Shown here: positions 17,357 through 25,609 of the stretch, one piece after another
How positions within the stretch are numbered: the stretch's first letter is position 1
How the letters are laid out: every line of letters starts with the position of its first letter
Assembly: GCA_021819035.1 (NCBI GenBank)
Contig: JAKASL010000001.1
Coordinates: 248,001-312,000, forward strand
Direction of reading: 5' to 3'
Source: an archaeon
Lineage (GTDB): Archaea > Thermoproteota > Nitrososphaeria > Nitrososphaerales > Gagatemarchaeaceae
Length of the DNA: 64,000 nt
Translations under genes and position numbers: made by a program
Notes under the pieces: generated by a model
What the model was told of the DNA's origin: nothing
Databases searched by the model: none
The model's input: only the letters and a program-made list of their open reading frames with translations

Positions 17357-18364
17357 GTGCAAGCCCAGAAGATGCTTGTCCTCGACGAAGAGGCCTCTGA
17401 CCCCGAGCACGGGCACCTCCCCGCCTCGAGGCCCGTCCAGTCGCTGCTCGACTACGGCCTCGTCCCTCTCGACAAGCCCCGTGGCCCCACCAGCCACGAG
17501 GTGGTCGCCTGGACCAGGAAACTCCTCGGCGTGGAGAAGGCCGGGCATAGCGGCACCCTCGACCCCCCTGTCTCCGGGCTCCTCCCAATCGGGCTCGGCC
17601 AGTCGACCAGGGCCCTCAGCCTGCTGCTGCTCTACCCGAAGGAGTATCGCGGGGTGATGCGGGTCCACTCCTCAGTCCCCAAGAAGGAGCTCGAAAGGGT
17701 GAAAGAGGAGTTCACTGGCGAGATCTTCCAGCGCCCTCCCCAGCGCTCCTCCGTGTCCAGGCAGACCAGGACGAGGACCGTCTATGAGTTCGAGATAGAA
17801 GAATCGGCGGGGAACCTGCACCTCTTCAGGGTGCTCTGCCAGTCCGGGACGTACATACGGAAGCTGATCTACGACATGGGGGAGGTACTCGGCGTGGGGG
17901 CGACGATGGTGGAGCTCAGGCGAACCAGGGTGGGACCCCTGACCGAGGAGAGAGGGTTCGTCACCCTCCACCAGCTCAACGACGCGGTCTTCCGGTTGAA
18001 GGCGGGGGACGAAGCGCCGCTCCGGCGGCTGGTCCTCCCGGTGGAAGAGTCCCTGGGACCAATCGGCAGGATTGTCATCCGTGACTCGGCGGTCGACGCC
18101 ATCTGTCACGGCGCCCGCCTCGGCATACCGGGCGTGCTCTCGCTCTCGCCAGGTATCAAGAAGGACGACCCGGTCGCCATATTGAGCGCCAAGGGGGAGC
18201 TGGTCGCCATAGGCAAGGCGCTCCTCTCGGCCGCCGAGCTCCGACCGCTGAAGCGGGGACTGGCAGCCTCAACAGACCGCGTTGTCATGAGGGCGGGGAC
18301 CTACCCTCGGATGTGGAAGACGCACAGGAAGGGAGAGGCAGGGGACGCCGCCGCCTCGAGTTAG
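17357..18364 (+). CDS. cbf5: tRNA/rRNA pseudouridine synthase Cbf5/TruB
   Basis: A 335-residue dyskerin-family enzyme. The catalytic Asp lies in HSGTLDPPVSG. LDKPRGPTSHEVV, the RRTRVGPL region and a C-terminal PUA domain (ICHGARLGIPGVL onward) are in order. It works in H/ACA RNPs on rRNA and can modify tRNA. GTG start 1 bp after cmk. It is the last gene before the integrated element. Confidence 0.94.
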   Translation: MQAQKMLVLDEEASDPEHGHLPASRPVQSLLDYGLVPLDKPRGPTSHEVVAWTRKLLGVEKAGHSGTLDPPVSGLLPIGLGQSTRALSLLLLYPKEYRGVMRVHSSVPKKELERVKEEFTGEIFQRPPQRSSVSRQTRTRTVYEFEIEESAGNLHLFRVLCQSGTYIRKLIYDMGEVLGVGATMVELRRTRVGPLTEERGFVTLHQLNDAVFRLKAGDEAPLRRLVLPVEESLGPIGRIVIRDSAVDAICHGARLGIPGVLSLSPGIKKDDPVAILSAKGELVAIGKALLSAAELRPLKRGLAASTDRVVMRAGTYPRMWKTHRKGEAGDAAASS

Positions 18365-18370
18365 GTTTTA
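18364..18370 (+). promoter_or_regulatory. TATA box upstream of the left tRNA fragment
   Basis: The sequence gttttaa lies about 28 nt upstream of the first base of the tRNA-like copy at 18395, the usual archaeal spacing. The left copy may therefore be transcribed. Confidence 0.5.
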
Positions 18371-18394
18371 AGCGCCCCAACGGGGCTCGTGAAC

Positions 18395-18454
18395 GCCGGG
18401 ATCGCCTAATCTGGTAAAGCTCCCATCCTGCGGGTGCCCTACCTCATTTCCGGC
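18395..18454 (+). other. tRNA-like fragment; left boundary of integrated element
   Basis: Bases 18395-18416 are identical to the first 22 nt of the tRNA gene at 21421, and the match starts at exactly tRNA position 1. After that the two copies diverge. The fragment still ends with ttccggcg at 18448-18455, which can pair with the 5' acceptor strand. It has no T-arm and is too short (60 nt) for a tRNA. It may be an attachment-site remnant, a degraded tRNA or a 5' half-tRNA. Confidence 0.6.
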
Positions 18455-18462
18455 GTCAATCT

Positions 18463-18515
18463 TGGTTGATGTCATGTCAATTGCATATCCGCCTTCGGTA
18501 TATGCGCACCAACCA
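18463..18515. repeat. Nested inverted repeat
   Basis: The outer arms tggttg (18463-18468) and caacca (18510-18515) enclose inner arms gcatat (18483-18488) and atatgc (18500-18505). It lies between the left tRNA fragment and the 3' end of the toxin gene, and could act as a terminator or recombination arm site. Confidence 0.45.
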
Positions 18516-18586
18516 GTGTCAGCGGCCAGGAGCCAAGCGCGCTATACATCTCGGTCCTGAGGGCTCCGCGCGCTACTTACGCGCCC

Positions 18587-19429
18587 CTAGTCTGAGAGAC
18601 AACCTGCAGCCTTCATGACCGCGAAGGTTTCCTCCTTCACGAAGGCATAAATCCCATCCCAGTTGTCGAGGTAGGTTCGACGCGCTTCCTTGGGCAGCTT
18701 TATGGCGTTCTTAGCTCCGTCAGCCCCTGAAGTCTCTTTGAATCTTTCGTAGAGGATGCTCGGCGTCAACTTCACCCGGGCTTCCTTGAGAGAAGCGACC
18801 AGTTCTGGTCGTGTGACTCTGGCATCGCTCAGTTTCGTCAGCGCATAGATGTCAAAGATGTCCTTGTAGAGGTCCTTAACCGGTCTATGCGGAATGATTT
18901 GCATCTTGCCTGCGATGATCTGAGAAGCAGGCAAGACAGGTATCTCCCCCTTCACGTAGTCCACGGAGATGTATGATTTCGGCTTCCGCATCTCGAATGA
19001 TTTCGGAGGATGCGTGTTGGTTACAGTGATGGAGAATTCTGGTGGAACATCCCCCAACTTGAATGACTGGTGGTACGAACGGACTAGCGCGACGGTGCAC
19101 TGCCTCAGATCCGTTGGGACCGCAGAGTCATACCTCTTGAATCTCTTCTCCTCCTGTATTCCATATCCAACTTCCCTTACATCTCCCACTCTCTTGAGGT
19201 CCTTCAGAGTCTGATGGATGTCAGGGGCATTGGAGTAGAAGTCGAGATCGATGCTGAACCTTTGAAGCTCTTGAGGTAGATAAGCCCTGACTCCGTGGCC
19301 ACCGCCAAGGACTAGTGGATCCCCTCCTTTCATCAGCCCCTTCGTCCTGAACTCTTCGAGAGTAATCAGAAGGTTGTACTCTCTTTCCACCAGTGATTCG
19401 TGCAGACCGAGTCTGCTCGCGATATCCAC
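18587..19429 (-). CDS. AbiEii/AbiGii-type nucleotidyltransferase toxin
   Basis: A 280-residue protein with the AbiEii signature: GGHGVRAYLPQE followed by FSIDLDFYS (the paired acidic residues of the nucleotidyltransferase fold), and downstream a helical region with IIAGKMQI and VKDLYKDIFDIYAL, the usual K-x-RD/KDxxD-like element. AbiEii toxins arrest growth by modifying nucleotides or tRNA; here this is inferred. GTG start 17 bp after the antitoxin gene, so the two form an operon. Confidence 0.8.
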   Translation of the reverse strand: MDIASRLGLHESLVEREYNLLITLEEFRTKGLMKGGDPLVLGGGHGVRAYLPQELQRFSIDLDFYSNAPDIHQTLKDLKRVGDVREVGYGIQEEKRFKRYDSAVPTDLRQCTVALVRSYHQSFKLGDVPPEFSITVTNTHPPKSFEMRKPKSYISVDYVKGEIPVLPASQIIAGKMQIIPHRPVKDLYKDIFDIYALTKLSDARVTRPELVASLKEARVKLTPSILYERFKETSGADGAKNAIKLPKEARRTYLDNWDGIYAFVKEETFAVMKAAGCLSD

Positions 19430-19446
19430 GATCTGCCTGTTCGAGA

Positions 19447-20169
19447 CTATGGGAATCCGGCTCCCTTGGCTTCTTCGAGTTCTTGAAGGGCCCGATCGCC
19501 GATTCCTCTGTTCCGGCTGTACTCTCTGAGAAAATCTTCGTCGATTTGGGTCTTCGAATTGGCCATCGATTCCGCAACGGTCTCTATGAACACCACGGAC
19601 TTGTTCTCTGCAATCGCGTCGACCAGCAACTTCTCTGGGATTGCAACGTTAAGCAGGCCTATTCTCTTGGCGTGCCGAATGTCATTGTCCTCGACTATTC
19701 TCGAGTTGGAAAGGAGGTGAGCAGATAGGTTCCTACTCCCTTTGAACGTTCGCCGCAGGAAGTTGTGGAACATCTCGATATTTCGCGTCCTTATCTCTAT
19801 TTCTGGGTCTGGTTCGACGTCCTTTACCGGCAATTGTATCTCGAGGGCAACCTCTCCGCCAAGTATAGCGTCTTCGAAACCTTTCCTTGCTAGGAATGCC
19901 AGCGCCAGTTCTGCTTTCTTCACATCGTTCGCCTGAGAGAGAATCAAGAAGGGGTAGATGGCATCCACGTCCTCGTCCCTTATCTTCGCAATCTTTTCCC
20001 TGCCCATCCTCTTGAATTCGACGAACTGAAACGACCCCACTCCGTACAAGGCCGTCGGGTACGTCACTCCCGCTCCTTTAGCGAGCTGACTGATGCTCAG
20101 TTCGTCCTTCAGGGCAAGCTGTTCGAGAAGCCGCCCCCCTGTTCCGTAAGCATGTGCCACTTTGGCCAC
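19447..20169 (-). CDS. Probable cognate antitoxin with N-terminal HTH
   Basis: A 240-residue protein starting with a helix-turn-helix-like segment (ELSISQLAKGAGVTYPTAL, about residues 24-42) followed by a charged alpha/beta domain. I do not recognise a named family. Its position upstream of an AbiEii-like toxin, and a perfect palindrome over its promoter, suggest an AbiEi-like DNA-binding, self-repressing antitoxin. GTG start. Confidence 0.6.
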   Translation of the reverse strand: MAKVAHAYGTGGRLLEQLALKDELSISQLAKGAGVTYPTALYGVGSFQFVEFKRMGREKIAKIRDEDVDAIYPFLILSQANDVKKAELALAFLARKGFEDAILGGEVALEIQLPVKDVEPDPEIEIRTRNIEMFHNFLRRTFKGSRNLSAHLLSNSRIVEDNDIRHAKRIGLLNVAIPEKLLVDAIAENKSVVFIETVAESMANSKTQIDEDFLREYSRNRGIGDRALQELEEAKGAGFP

Positions 20170-20300
20170 CGTTGTTACTCGAGCGCATTACCTATTAAGA
20201 ATATTTAATAGGACATATATACAGACTATTTAAACAATGAGCCAAAACGTGTGTGCTCCATTAATTCTCGTCCCGTCAATTTCACAAGTTCATCGTTGCT
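20170..20300. other. AT-rich intergenic region
   Basis: A stretch of about 130 bp containing the antitoxin promoter and operator, further TATA-like runs (atatata, tatttaaa at 20215-20234), and no gene I can support. Confidence 0.4.
20191..20212. promoter_or_regulatory. Palindromic operator over the toxin-antitoxin promoter
   Basis: A perfect 8-bp inverted repeat, cctattaa and ttaatagg, with 6 bp between the arms. It sits 22-43 bp upstream of the antitoxin GTG, in an AT-rich promoter region that reaches 20235. A repressor bound here would block TBP or TFB binding, fitting autoregulation by the HTH antitoxin. Confidence 0.65.
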
Positions 20301-20600
20301 TCATTCTCTTTCGAGTTTCAGAAGTTCTAGGGAATCAGAAGCAGTCTTCCCGTCCCCTGCAACTGGCGGGAGTCGCACCCCCTTCAGGCATCTTTGAATC
20401 GCCTCCACCTGATTCTCTTTGAAGTGTATTGCGTTTAGAGCCCACGATAGGTGGGGTCTCCCATCATTGGGTGCCAGCTCCAGAGAGACGCTGGCGTAAC
20501 TCACCCCTCTTGAATAATCGTTGACGCTGAGGCAGAGCATCGAGGCCGTGCAGAACAGGTCGAACCTGAACTTCCTGTCGAAGTGCCTGTAGGTCGGCAA
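20301..20600 (-). CDS. Hypothetical element-encoded protein
   Basis: A 99-residue frame with a TTG start and a plausible protein composition (for example LELAPNDGRPHLSWALNAIHF), matching no family I know. It lies in the same reading frame as, and just downstream of, the stop of the next frame at 20613, so the two could be pieces of one decayed gene. Confidence 0.3.
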   Translation of the reverse strand: MPTYRHFDRKFRFDLFCTASMLCLSVNDYSRGVSYASVSLELAPNDGRPHLSWALNAIHFKENQVEAIQRCLKGVRLPPVAGDGKTASDSLELLKLERE

Positions 20601-20612
20601 CAGCCCATCCGG

Positions 20613-20882
20613 TTAGTCGAGAATTTCCGTCTCCTCGACCGCCAGCCGGTTCTTCTCCGCTTTGTCGCTCTGGTTCATCCTCCTCTTGTCCAGCCTCCAG
20701 AACGCGTTACCGAGGTACTCGACCGTCCCGTCCAGGACCATATGCTCTTCCAGCTGGGCCACCCAGGGGACGAACCTCCACCTCGGCTTCCTGTCCAAGA
20801 GCTTCACGCCGTTCCTGTCGAAGACGAAGATTCTCCAAAATGTCCCACCAGGGTTGCCGTAGTGTGCGACAAGCAGTGGCAA
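20613..20882 (-). CDS. Hypothetical element-encoded protein
   Basis: An 89-residue frame with a TTG start, rich in Trp and Arg (WRIFVFDRNG, RWRFVPWVAQLEEH, AFWRLDKRR). No family is recognised. It is in frame with the upstream integrase fragment and separated from it by a single amber codon, so it may be an independent gene or the continuation of a broken one. Confidence 0.35.
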   Translation of the reverse strand: MPLLVAHYGNPGGTFWRIFVFDRNGVKLLDRKPRWRFVPWVAQLEEHMVLDGTVEYLGNAFWRLDKRRMNQSDKAEKNRLAVEETEILD

Positions 20883-20900
20883 CCAGAACGGCCTCTGCGA

Positions 20901-21369
20901 CTAAATCATCCACCACCCCCCGTCCCTCATCCCCCAGTTGGTCATCAGGCTCTCCGTCGTGATACCCATGATCTTCCTCCCGTCCAGGATTTCCAGCTCC
21001 CTCGCCTTCTTGAACCCGTTCGCCCTGAAGAACGCCACCAGGTGCACCATGGACGACTTTATCCACGCCTTCGACACCCCAGCCTTCAGCATGGTGTCGA
21101 GGTAGCTCTGCACCGCGTCCTCCGCCTCGGACTTCCTCAGCCGGACAAGCTCCGAAGGGGTCTCCCCCCCTCCTGCAGAGGCGCGCCAGGGTGTCGAGGT
21201 AGCTCCTCCTGCTGGACTCCGACCCTGTCTTCCTCGCCAGGTGATCCAGGAGCCTTTGGACGGTGCGGTCTTCGCTCTCCCACCCCTTGACCTTGAGCTC
21301 CCTCTCGTACCAGCGTCCTCTCCGGGAAAGGTCCCCGTTTTCGGAGTAGGCCACCTGCTGCTTGGGCAT
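20901..21369 (-). pseudogene. Truncated, frameshifted tyrosine recombinase (integrase) N-terminal region
   Basis: The gene starts at ATG 21369 and reads as an integrase core-binding domain: HLARKTGSESSRRSYLDTLARLC. It then shifts frame in a run of seven G (minus strand, around 21165) and continues as ELVRLRKSEAEDAVQSYLDT to LVAFFRANGFKKARELEILDGRK. A TAG stop follows soon after. The catalytic domain (Arg, His-x-x-Arg, Tyr) is not seen. The start is leaderless beneath a TATA box shared with the divergent tRNA. Either a true pseudogene or a homopolymer sequencing error plus a truncation. Confidence 0.6.
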
Positions 21370-21388
21370 ACTAACAGGAAGTTGTAAT

Positions 21389-21398
21389 TCTTTTAACG
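21389..21398. promoter_or_regulatory. Shared TATA box for tRNA (+) and integrase (-)
   Basis: The sequence tcttttaacg lies about 27 nt upstream of the tRNA 5' end (21421) and about 25 nt upstream of the integrase ATG (21369) on the other strand. Confidence 0.5.
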
Positions 21399-21420
21399 GG
21401 ACGGAGGTAGGGCGCCCCTT

Positions 21421-21563
21421 GCCGGGATCGCCTAATCTGGTAGGGCGCAGTGGTCGCTTCGCGCAAGCCTGGAATTGCGTCTGGCCGGCGAGCCTGTCTC
21501 GCGAAAGCGGGTTCTGGGTTCAAATTCCTCTCCTAGGAGAGGAGGGAAGTCCCAGTCCCGGCG
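21421..21563 (+). tRNA. Intron-bearing tRNA gene, anticodon unresolved
   Basis: The acceptor strands gccggga (21421-21427) and tcccggc (21556-21562) pair perfectly, with discriminator G. The D-arm (gcct...gggc with ctggta) is normal. The T-stem ctggg (21514-21518) and cccag (21551-21555) is intact, but 32 nt separate its strands instead of 7. The middle (21447-21513) is too long and contains several hairpins, indicating one or more introns. The 5' end and discriminator resemble archaeal tRNA-Ser, but I could not fold an anticodon arm with confidence. Confidence 0.6.
21524..21548 (+). other. Probable 25-nt intron in the tRNA T-loop
   Basis: Removing 25 nt restores a 7-nt T-loop of the form ttcaagt or ttcaaat. 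The insert carries a perfect 8-bp hairpin, tcctctcc and ggagagga around ta. The exact edges can slide by two bases (21526-21550 also works). Confidence 0.55.
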
Positions 21564-21629
21564 CTCAATCCCAAAACACTATAAGCAGTGGAATCAACCC
21601 GAAGTCAAGTGAAGGGTCCTGGCTCCGAC

Positions 21630-23084
21630 ATGCGCGTCGGCCTCACTTTCGACGACGTCCTGCTCGTCCCGAAGTTCTCCGACGTAAAGTCCCGCAGGGA
21701 CGCAGACACCAGGACCCGCTTCTCAAGGAGGATTCCGCTCAGCATCCCCATAGTCAGCGCCAACATGGACACCGTGACCGAGTCGTCCATGGCAATAGCG
21801 CTCGCCAGGCTGGGAGGGATTGGCGTGATACACAGGTTCCTCACGGTCGAGGAACAGGTGGCCGAGGTCCTGAAGGTGAAGAGGTCTGAGGGGGTGGTCA
21901 TAGAGGACCCGATAACCCTAGGGCCCGACAGGAGCGTCAGCGAGGCCCAGGAGATCATCGGGGACAGGGACATAGGAGGAATAGTGATAGTCGACGGGTC
22001 GAAGAACGTCCTCGGGCTCCTCACAAGGCGCGACATAACCCTGGAAGACGACCTGGAGAGGGCGGTGAAGGAGGTCATGACCCCGAGGCAGAAGCTCATC
22101 ACCGCTCGCAAGGGGGTGAGCATGGAAGAAGCGAAGAACATCCTCCACGACCACAAGATAGAGAAGCTCCCCCTGCTCGACAGGAAGGGGAGGCTCGCCG
22201 GGCTGATAACCTCGAAGGACATAATGAAGCGCAAACAGTTCCCATACGCGACCAAGGACGCCAAGGGGCGCCTGAGGGTGGCGGCAGCCGTCGGTGTGAA
22301 GGGGGACCACATGGAGCGGTCGCGGAAGCTCCTCGACGCGGGGGCTGACGCCCTGGTGGTGGACATAGCCCACGGCCACTCTGCCTATGCGATAGACACG
22401 CTGAAGGCCCTGAAGAGGGAGCTGGGGGACGTGGAGGTGGTCGCGGGGAACGTGGCGACGGCGAAGGGGGCCCTGGACCTGATCAGGGCGGGGGCCGACT
22501 CGGTCAAGGTAGGGGTCGGCTCGGGGAGCATCTGCGTCACGCGCGTGGTCACAGGCTCAGGGGTGCCGCAGCTCACGGCCATCATGGACAGCGCCGCCGG
22601 GGCGGCAGACAGCGGCGTCCCAATCATCGGTGACGGAGGGATAAGGAACCCGGGGGACCTGACGAAGGCGCTGGCTGCAGGGGCAACGTCGGTGATGATA
22701 GGGAGCCTGTTCGCGGGGACCGAAGAGAGCCCTGGGGCGACTATCCTCAGAGAGGGGGTCAGGTACAAGCTCACCAGGGGGATGGCGTCCCTCGCGGCGT
22801 CGGTCGACCGGAGGGTGCGCGGGGGGAAGGGGTCTGGTCCGAAGGAGGACGAGCTGGTGGGGGAGGTGATCGAAGAGAGCGTCCCAGAGGGGGTGGAAGG
22901 GCTGATCCCATACAAAGGGAAGGTGGACGAGGTGGTGAGGCAGCTCGTAGGGGGGCTCAGGTCAGGGATGAGCTACTCAGGCGCCCATGACCTCGAGGAG
23001 CTGAGGCGGAAGGCCGAGTTCATGAGGATCACGTCCGCCGGGTACAAGGAGAGCCTCCCCCACGACATACAGAGGGTGGTCTGA
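21630..23084 (+). CDS. guaB: Inosine-5'-monophosphate dehydrogenase
   Basis: Converts IMP to XMP with NAD, the committed step to GMP. The N-terminal [15 protein letters not shown], two CBS domains (about 90-210), the active-site GSGSICVTR loop with the catalytic Cys, and [17 protein letters not shown] are all present. From ATG 21630 it is 484 residues. Alternatives are GTG 21609, at leaderless distance from ctataa (21578-21583), and GTG 21588. It heads a purine operon with purA and purB. Confidence 0.95.
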   Translation: MRVGLTFDDVLLVPKFSDVKSRRDADTRTRFSRRIPLSIPIVSANMDTVTESSMAIALARLGGIGVIHRFLTVEEQVAEVLKVKRSEGVVIEDPITLGPDRSVSEAQEIIGDRDIGGIVIVDGSKNVLGLLTRRDITLEDDLERAVKEVMTPRQKLITARKGVSMEEAKNILHDHKIEKLPLLDRKGRLAGLITSKDIMKRKQFPYATKDAKGRLRVAAAVGVKGDHMERSRKLLDAGADALVVDIAHGHSAYAIDTLKALKRELGDVEVVAGNVATAKGALDLIRAGADSVKVGVGSGSICVTRVVTGSGVPQLTAIMDSAAGAADSGVPIIGDGGIRNPGDLTKALAAGATSVMIGSLFAGTEESPGATILREGVRYKLTRGMASLAASVDRRVRGGKGSGPKEDELVGEVIEESVPEGVEGLIPYKGKVDEVVRQLVGGLRSGMSYSGAHDLEELRRKAEFMRITSAGYKESLPHDIQRVV

Positions 23085-23103
23085 TACGGCGAACCTCTCC
23101 GTC

Positions 23104-24300
23104 GTGGGGCTGCAGTGGGGGGACGAGGGGAAGGGGAAGATAGTCGACTACCTCGCGTCGGGGTACGACGCCGTGGCGAGGTTCAACGGAGGCAGCAACG
23201 CAGGGCACACAGTGGTCATCGGAGACAGGAAGTCCACGTTCCACCTCGTCCCGTCGGGGGCGCTGAAGGGGAAGCAGCTCCTCATAGGGGCCGGGGTGGC
23301 GGCCGACCCGGAGGTGCTGGCCCAGGAGCTCGCCCTCCTCCCAGGCGATACGAGGGGGAGGCTGCTGGTCGACTCCAGGTGCACCCTGGTCACGCCAGTG
23401 GACAGGGACCTCGACGCCATGCTGGAAAGGGGACGGGGGGCCGCCGCGCTCGGGACGACGAAGCGCGGGATCGGGCCGTCCTACGCCCTGCGCGCCCTGC
23501 GCCTGAGCCCGCGAGCCGGGGACCTGGCTGCCGGGTTCGACTTCGCTCCGCTCGTTTCGTTCTACAGCGCCCTCTCGCTGGACAGGACGCGACTGGACGC
23601 CTGGGCCGCCTCGTCGCGCGAGCTCCTGCGGGGGTTGACCGGGGACGTGGCAGCAAAGGTCGAGAGAATCACAGGCGCAGGAGGGAGCGTGTTGTACGAA
23701 GGGTCGCAGGGGACGCTCCTAGACCTGCTGCATGGCACCTACCCCTACGTCACTTCCACACACACCATCGCGAGCTACATCCCAGCGGCCCTAGGGATAC
23801 CCCCGGGGCTGGCTGGGAAGCCCCTCGGGGTGATGAAGTGCTACACCACGAGGGTGGGGAGCGGCCCGTTCCCCTCGGAGATCGGAGGGGAGGATTCCGA
23901 AAGGCTGCGCACGCTGGGGAACGAATATGGCGCCACGACGGGGAGGCCCAGGAGGGTCGGCTGGCTCGACCTGGTGTCCCTGAAATACGCAATACGGCTC
24001 AACGGCGTCGAGGAGGTCGCGGTCACGAAGCTGGATGTGCTCTCAAAGGTGGACGACGCGAAGGTCTGCGTCGCATACAAGCTGCGAGGGAGCGAGACCA
24101 CAGACTTCCAGAGCGCCATGGGCGACTTGGGTCAGGCCGAGCCTGTGCTCAGTTCCCCGTTCTCCCTGCGCGGAGCCGACTTCGAGCACGGCCTCCCTGC
24201 CGAGGGGAAGCGCTTCGTCAGCTTCGTCGAAGAGGAGCTGGGAGTCAGGGTGCGGTTGGTCTCCCACGGGGAGGAAAGGTCGAAGACCATTGAGCTATGA
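23104..24300 (+). CDS. purA: Adenylosuccinate synthetase
   Basis: A 398-residue enzyme that joins IMP and aspartate with GTP. The P-loop-like GLQWGDEGKGKIVD is at the extreme N-terminus, followed by FNGGSNAGHTV, GTTKRGIGPSY, EGSQGTLLDL and TTRVGSGPFP. GTG 23104 is the only usable start codon near the family start, so the protein lacks 3-5 residues seen in many homologues. It lies 19 bp after guaB, placing the GMP and AMP branches side by side. Confidence 0.93.
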   Translation: MGLQWGDEGKGKIVDYLASGYDAVARFNGGSNAGHTVVIGDRKSTFHLVPSGALKGKQLLIGAGVAADPEVLAQELALLPGDTRGRLLVDSRCTLVTPVDRDLDAMLERGRGAAALGTTKRGIGPSYALRALRLSPRAGDLAAGFDFAPLVSFYSALSLDRTRLDAWAASSRELLRGLTGDVAAKVERITGAGGSVLYEGSQGTLLDLLHGTYPYVTSTHTIASYIPAALGIPPGLAGKPLGVMKCYTTRVGSGPFPSEIGGEDSERLRTLGNEYGATTGRPRRVGWLDLVSLKYAIRLNGVEEVAVTKLDVLSKVDDAKVCVAYKLRGSETTDFQSAMGDLGQAEPVLSSPFSLRGADFEHGLPAEGKRFVSFVEEELGVRVRLVSHGEERSKTIEL

Positions 24301-25609
24301 CGCCATCTCCCCCATTGACGGCAGGTACAGCCGAGAGGCCGCCCCCCTTGGCCGCTACTTCTCAGACCGGGCCCTGATGGAAGCAAGGGTCGCAGTCGAG
24401 CTAAGGTACCTCAGCCTGCTCGTCAGGCGGGGGGTCGCGCCGAGTACGAAGGTCCCCAGGATCGGCGCAGACATGGTAGCCTTGGAGAGGCTCGAAGAGG
24501 AGCTGGGCCACGACGTCAAGGCCGTGGAATTATACGTCAGGCGGCGCCTGTTGCGGTCCGCCGCCCGGAAGCTCGCCCCCTTCGTCCACCTCGGCATGAC
24601 GAGCGAGGACACCAACAGCCTCTCCTACGCGATGCTCCAGAAGGCCGCCATTGACGAGGTGCTCATCCCTGCCTACTCCTCCCTGGCGGGCTCCGTCGCC
24701 GACCTAGCGGTGAAGGAGGCGTCGTCGGCCATGGTCGCGAGGACCCACGGGATGCCGGCCGTCCCTACGACCTTCGGGAAGGAGATGGCGGTCTTCGGAT
24801 ACAGGCTCGCGGAGCGCGTCAGCCGTCTCAGGGAGCTGAGGCCAATGGCGAAGTTCTCCGGCGCTGTGGGTACCTACGCGTCCTTCGCCTTGCTCGCCGA
24901 CCTCGACTGGCCCGCGGAGCTCGCGAAGTTCGTCGAAGGGTTCGGCGTGGAGGCTGCCCCATACTCCACCCAGGTCGTCCCCGGGGAGAGGCTTTCTGAC
25001 ATCCTCCACACCGTGATCAACATCAACCAGCTGGTCGCCTCCCTGGCGCGGGACCTATGGCTCTACCAGGCGCTCGGCTACGTCCGCTTCGTCCGCCCAG
25101 GGAAGGTGAGCTCTTCGACCATGCCCCAGAAGGAGAACCCGGTTGACCTAGAGAACGCGGAGGGGCAGGCCGACACGTCCACCTCGCTCCTAATCATGGC
25201 GGCGTACAGGCTCCAGCACACCAGGCTCCAGAGAGACCTGTCCGACTCGGTCGTCAGGCGGATGGTCGGTCAGGGGTTGGCTCACTCCTTTGTGGCGACA
25301 AAGAGGCTGGGGCGTGCGCTCTCTTCAATGAAGGTGGAGCGCGCGGCGATGCTCGACGACCTGAAGGCCCACCCTGAGATCCTCGCCGAGAGGGCGCAGA
25401 TAGTGAGGAGGCTGGCGGGAGACGTCGAAGGCTACGAGAATGTGAGGGCCTCCGTCGGCCGCGGTAGCTTCTCCCCTGGCTCGGACCCAGCCTCATATCT
25501 GGGGGACTCCGTGAACCTGGCCAGGCGCTGCAGGGGGACAGTCGACGAGCTCCTCGGCCTGGGGGGCCGCCGGAAGCGGCGGGGCGCCTCCTCTTCGGCT
25601 AGTTCTTGA
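24290..25609 (+). CDS. purB: Adenylosuccinate lyase
   Basis: A 439-residue fumarase-superfamily lyase acting after PurA (adenylosuccinate to AMP plus fumarate) and in the IMP pathway. SPIDGRYSR at the N-terminus, HLGMTSEDTNS, ARTHGMPAVPTTFGK and the signature SSTMPQKENP are visible. TTG 24290 overlaps the end of purA by 11 nt; the frame is open further upstream inside purA. Its 3' end overlaps the convergent deoxyhypusine synthase gene by 11 nt. Confidence 0.94.
   Translation: MSYDAISPIDGRYSREAAPLGRYFSDRALMEARVAVELRYLSLLVRRGVAPSTKVPRIGADMVALERLEEELGHDVKAVELYVRRRLLRSAARKLAPFVHLGMTSEDTNSLSYAMLQKAAIDEVLIPAYSSLAGSVADLAVKEASSAMVARTHGMPAVPTTFGKEMAVFGYRLAERVSRLRELRPMAKFSGAVGTYASFALLADLDWPAELAKFVEGFGVEAAPYSTQVVPGERLSDILHTVININQLVASLARDLWLYQALGYVRFVRPGKVSSSTMPQKENPVDLENAEGQADTSTSLLIMAAYRLQHTRLQRDLSDSVVRRMVGQGLAHSFVATKRLGRALSSMKVERAAMLDDLKAHPEILAERAQIVRRLAGDVEGYENVRASVGRGSFSPGSDPASYLGDSVNLARRCRGTVDELLGLGGRRKRRGASSSASS

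Larger units (their letters stand above)
18395..21420. mobile_element. 3.0-kb integrated element with AbiE-type TA and broken integrase
   Basis: A segment between two identical 22-bp tRNA 5' ends (18395-18416 and 21421-21442). It holds a toxin-antitoxin pair, two small unknown genes and a broken tyrosine-recombinase-like gene abutting the right tRNA copy, all on the minus strand. Its base composition is visibly less GC-rich than the flanking operons. Integrase next to a tRNA and a tRNA-derived direct repeat are the usual marks of site-specific integration; a 5'-end target is less common than a 3'-end one. Confidence 0.65.

Noticed and set aside
18395-18454. Complete compact tRNA-Arg (CCT) at the left boundary
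   Set aside because: A possible cctgc loop closed by ccc/ggg was noted, but there is no T-arm and the D-stem has a mismatch.
20237-20422. Small plus-strand frame in the integrated element
   Set aside because: No ribosome-binding site, overlaps the opposite-strand frame at 20301 and has no protein-like features.
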